In this document: positions 42,171 to 43,230 of the stretch, piece after piece
Position numbering within the stretch: position 1 is the stretch's first letter
Layout of the letters: each line of letters starts with the position of its first letter
Assembly: GCA_903877385.1 (NCBI GenBank)
Contig: CAIRDP010000006.1
Coordinates: forward strand, 1 to 43,230
Length of the DNA stretch: 43,230 nucleotides
Source of the DNA: an uncultured Bacteroidales bacterium
GTDB lineage: Bacteria > Bacteroidota > Bacteroidia > Bacteroidales > FEN-979
Direction of reading: 5' to 3'
Translations under genes and position numbers: made by a program
Notes under the pieces: generated by a model
Told to the model about the DNA's origin: nothing
Seen by the model: the letters and a program-made list of their open reading frames with translations, nothing else
Database searches by the model: none

Positions 42171-43230
42171 GTGAAAAGATTTAAACTTATCAGTGCTCTG
42201 GCTATTATTGTCCTTATATCAGGATCGGTTTCGGGGCAGGAAATTACCACCAAATTAACCCGGATTCAGTGTCCTGATGGTGTTGAGACATATGTTTGCA
42301 AGGCCATGTACTTCGATGTTTCCCCTCCTTTGACTGAAATGGCCAAAACCGGAATTGCCCGGGTGAGGAAGAAGGAAAACGAAGAAATAAAAAATCCCAG
42401 GAACCCCATGTATGAGATTTACGGTCATCACCCGTTTTTACTTTCTGAAGACCCGGTATGGCAAAAACATGAAGGGACATATCAACCTCAGACATCAGGC
42501 CCCATTCAGAATTTTGAAGGCACCGGGAATCTTGACGGGGTTTTGCCTCCCGACACTCAGGGGGATGTTGGTCTTGACAAATATATTCAGGTGGTTAATT
42601 CGAGATATTCCATCTGGACTAAAACAGGAACGCCAATACTTTCGGGTATACAACTGGGTACAATCTGGGCCGGGATTCCGGCTCCATGGAGTACTCACCT
42701 GAACGACGGTGATCCGGTCGTGTTGTATGATAAGGTTGCACAACGCTGGCTGATTTCACAGTTTTCCCTGCCCAGTGCCAGCCAGAATGCTGAACTTGTT
42801 GCAATTTCAGCAACTTCAGACCCGACGGGTACATGGTACCGTTATGTATTCTCTTTTGGGAACCAGATGCCCGATTACCCAAAAATCGGGGTATGGCCCG
42901 ATGCATATTATTTGTCGTTTAACCAGTTTGCAAACCAGGCCAATTTCAGCGGAACAGGAGCATGTGCATTGCAGCGCGATAAAATGCTTACAGGAGATCA
43001 ATCGGCTGCTATGGTATATAAATCGCAGGGAACTGCCAGTTCCGACCCCTGGGCCATGCTGCCTTCGGACTGGGACGGCACTGTTACCCCGCCAACCGGA
43101 GAACCCAATTATTTTATGTATTATGATGACTGGAGTTCCACTACTACACAATATTTGAAAATATGGTCATTCCATGTTGACTGGACGACAACTTCAAACA
43201 GTACGTTTGTCAATACATACAGCCCTGCGA
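42171..43230 (+). CDS. Secreted Bacteroidota protein, 5' part only (runs off the window)
   Basis: An open frame of 353 codons from the GTG at 42171 to the window end with no stop. The start is chosen because it is followed at once by a signal peptide (MKRFKLISALAIIVLISGS, cut near VSGQ). No ATG gives a comparable N-terminus; the first in-frame one is well inside. Readable blocks are DGVLPPDTQGDVGLDKYIQ (found in many large secreted bacterial proteins), NDGDPVVLYDKVAQRWLISQF and ATSDPTGTWYRYVF. The rest suggests a beta-propeller-like fold. A type IX secretion C-terminal domain would be expected past the edge; this cannot be seen. Confidence 0.8.
   Translation, partial: MKRFKLISALAIIVLISGSVSGQEITTKLTRIQCPDGVETYVCKAMYFDVSPPLTEMAKTGIARVRKKENEEIKNPRNPMYEIYGHHPFLLSEDPVWQKHEGTYQPQTSGPIQNFEGTGNLDGVLPPDTQGDVGLDKYIQVVNSRYSIWTKTGTPILSGIQLGTIWAGIPAPWSTHLNDGDPVVLYDKVAQRWLISQFSLPSASQNAELVAISATSDPTGTWYRYVFSFGNQMPDYPKIGVWPDAYYLSFNQFANQANFSGTGACALQRDKMLTGDQSAAMVYKSQGTASSDPWAMLPSDWDGTVTPPTGEPNYFMYYDDWSSTTTQYLKIWSFHVDWTTTSNSTFVNTYSPA

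Noticed and set aside
42244-43158. Several frames of about 80-130 residues on both strands at the right edge
   Set aside because: They overlap the single long open frame from 42171 that has a signal peptide and continues to the edge; they are shadows of it.
1-43230. CRISPR arrays, prophage genes, toxin-antitoxin or restriction systems
   Set aside because: No regularly spaced repeats, integrase, Cas-like, toxin or methylase-nuclease gene pairs were found.

Overview
The window reads as a chromosomal segment of an uncultured-type Bacteroidota bacterium, probably Bacteroidales or a close relative. The evidence is family content and promoter style: a DUF4175 coiled-coil protein, a GldH-like lipoprotein, an S46 dipeptidyl-peptidase, a DUF5777 beta-barrel, a GH3-family protein, a fused OlsF-type acyltransferase and a LytS/LytTR pair. 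Several genes and the tRNA are preceded by a TAnnTTTG element, the Bacteroidota -7 box, and most lack strong Shine-Dalgarno sequences. No phage, IS, CRISPR or restriction system was found. Most of the window is ordinary core genome.

Layout. 1-4100: glnS, a tRNA-Gln(CUG) with its own promoter and terminator, then gltX on the opposite strand. 4121-15685: a plus-strand run of DUF4175 protein, HATPase protein, ybeY, mnmG, methyltransferase, NtrY-like kinase and GldH-like lipoprotein. mnmG is bracketed by two near-perfect parS (ParB-binding) sites, which suggests the origin-proximal domain. 15656-21854: a minus-strand block with a stand-alone riboflavin kinase, then a redox island: cytochrome b, seven-CxxCH cytochrome, monoheme cytochrome c, DUF5777 barrel, a lipoprotein with an odd CXCH motif, a six-CxxCH lipoprotein with a collagen-like stalk, and an FNR-type regulator with a putative Fe-S cysteine set. 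22040-31413: asd, a lamin-tail secreted protein, comF, then a likely operon of double ABC ATPase, rnr and olsF. 31415-37787: LytTR regulator and LytS-type kinase, S46 peptidase, LysE exporter, GH3 protein. 37971-43230: EEP-family protein, RluA, TrmH, Rrf2 regulator with a ferredoxin-like protein, and the 5' part of a large secreted protein running off the end.

How it may work together. The redox island is the most system-like part. An inner-membrane cytochrome b plus heptaheme cytochrome could oxidise quinol, the small cytochrome c could carry electrons through the periplasm, and the two heme lipoproteins and the barrel would sit at or near the outer membrane. The FNR-type regulator has Cys residues aligning with those of E. 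coli FNR, and TTGAT-N4-GTCAA-type boxes lie upstream of the hexaheme gene and of the regulator gene. This supports an oxygen- or redox-controlled electron-transfer module whose terminal acceptor is not evident from the sequence.

Limits: all family calls come from reading motifs by eye. No homology search, structure prediction or promoter scoring was run, and residue positions for membrane segments and domain edges are approximate.
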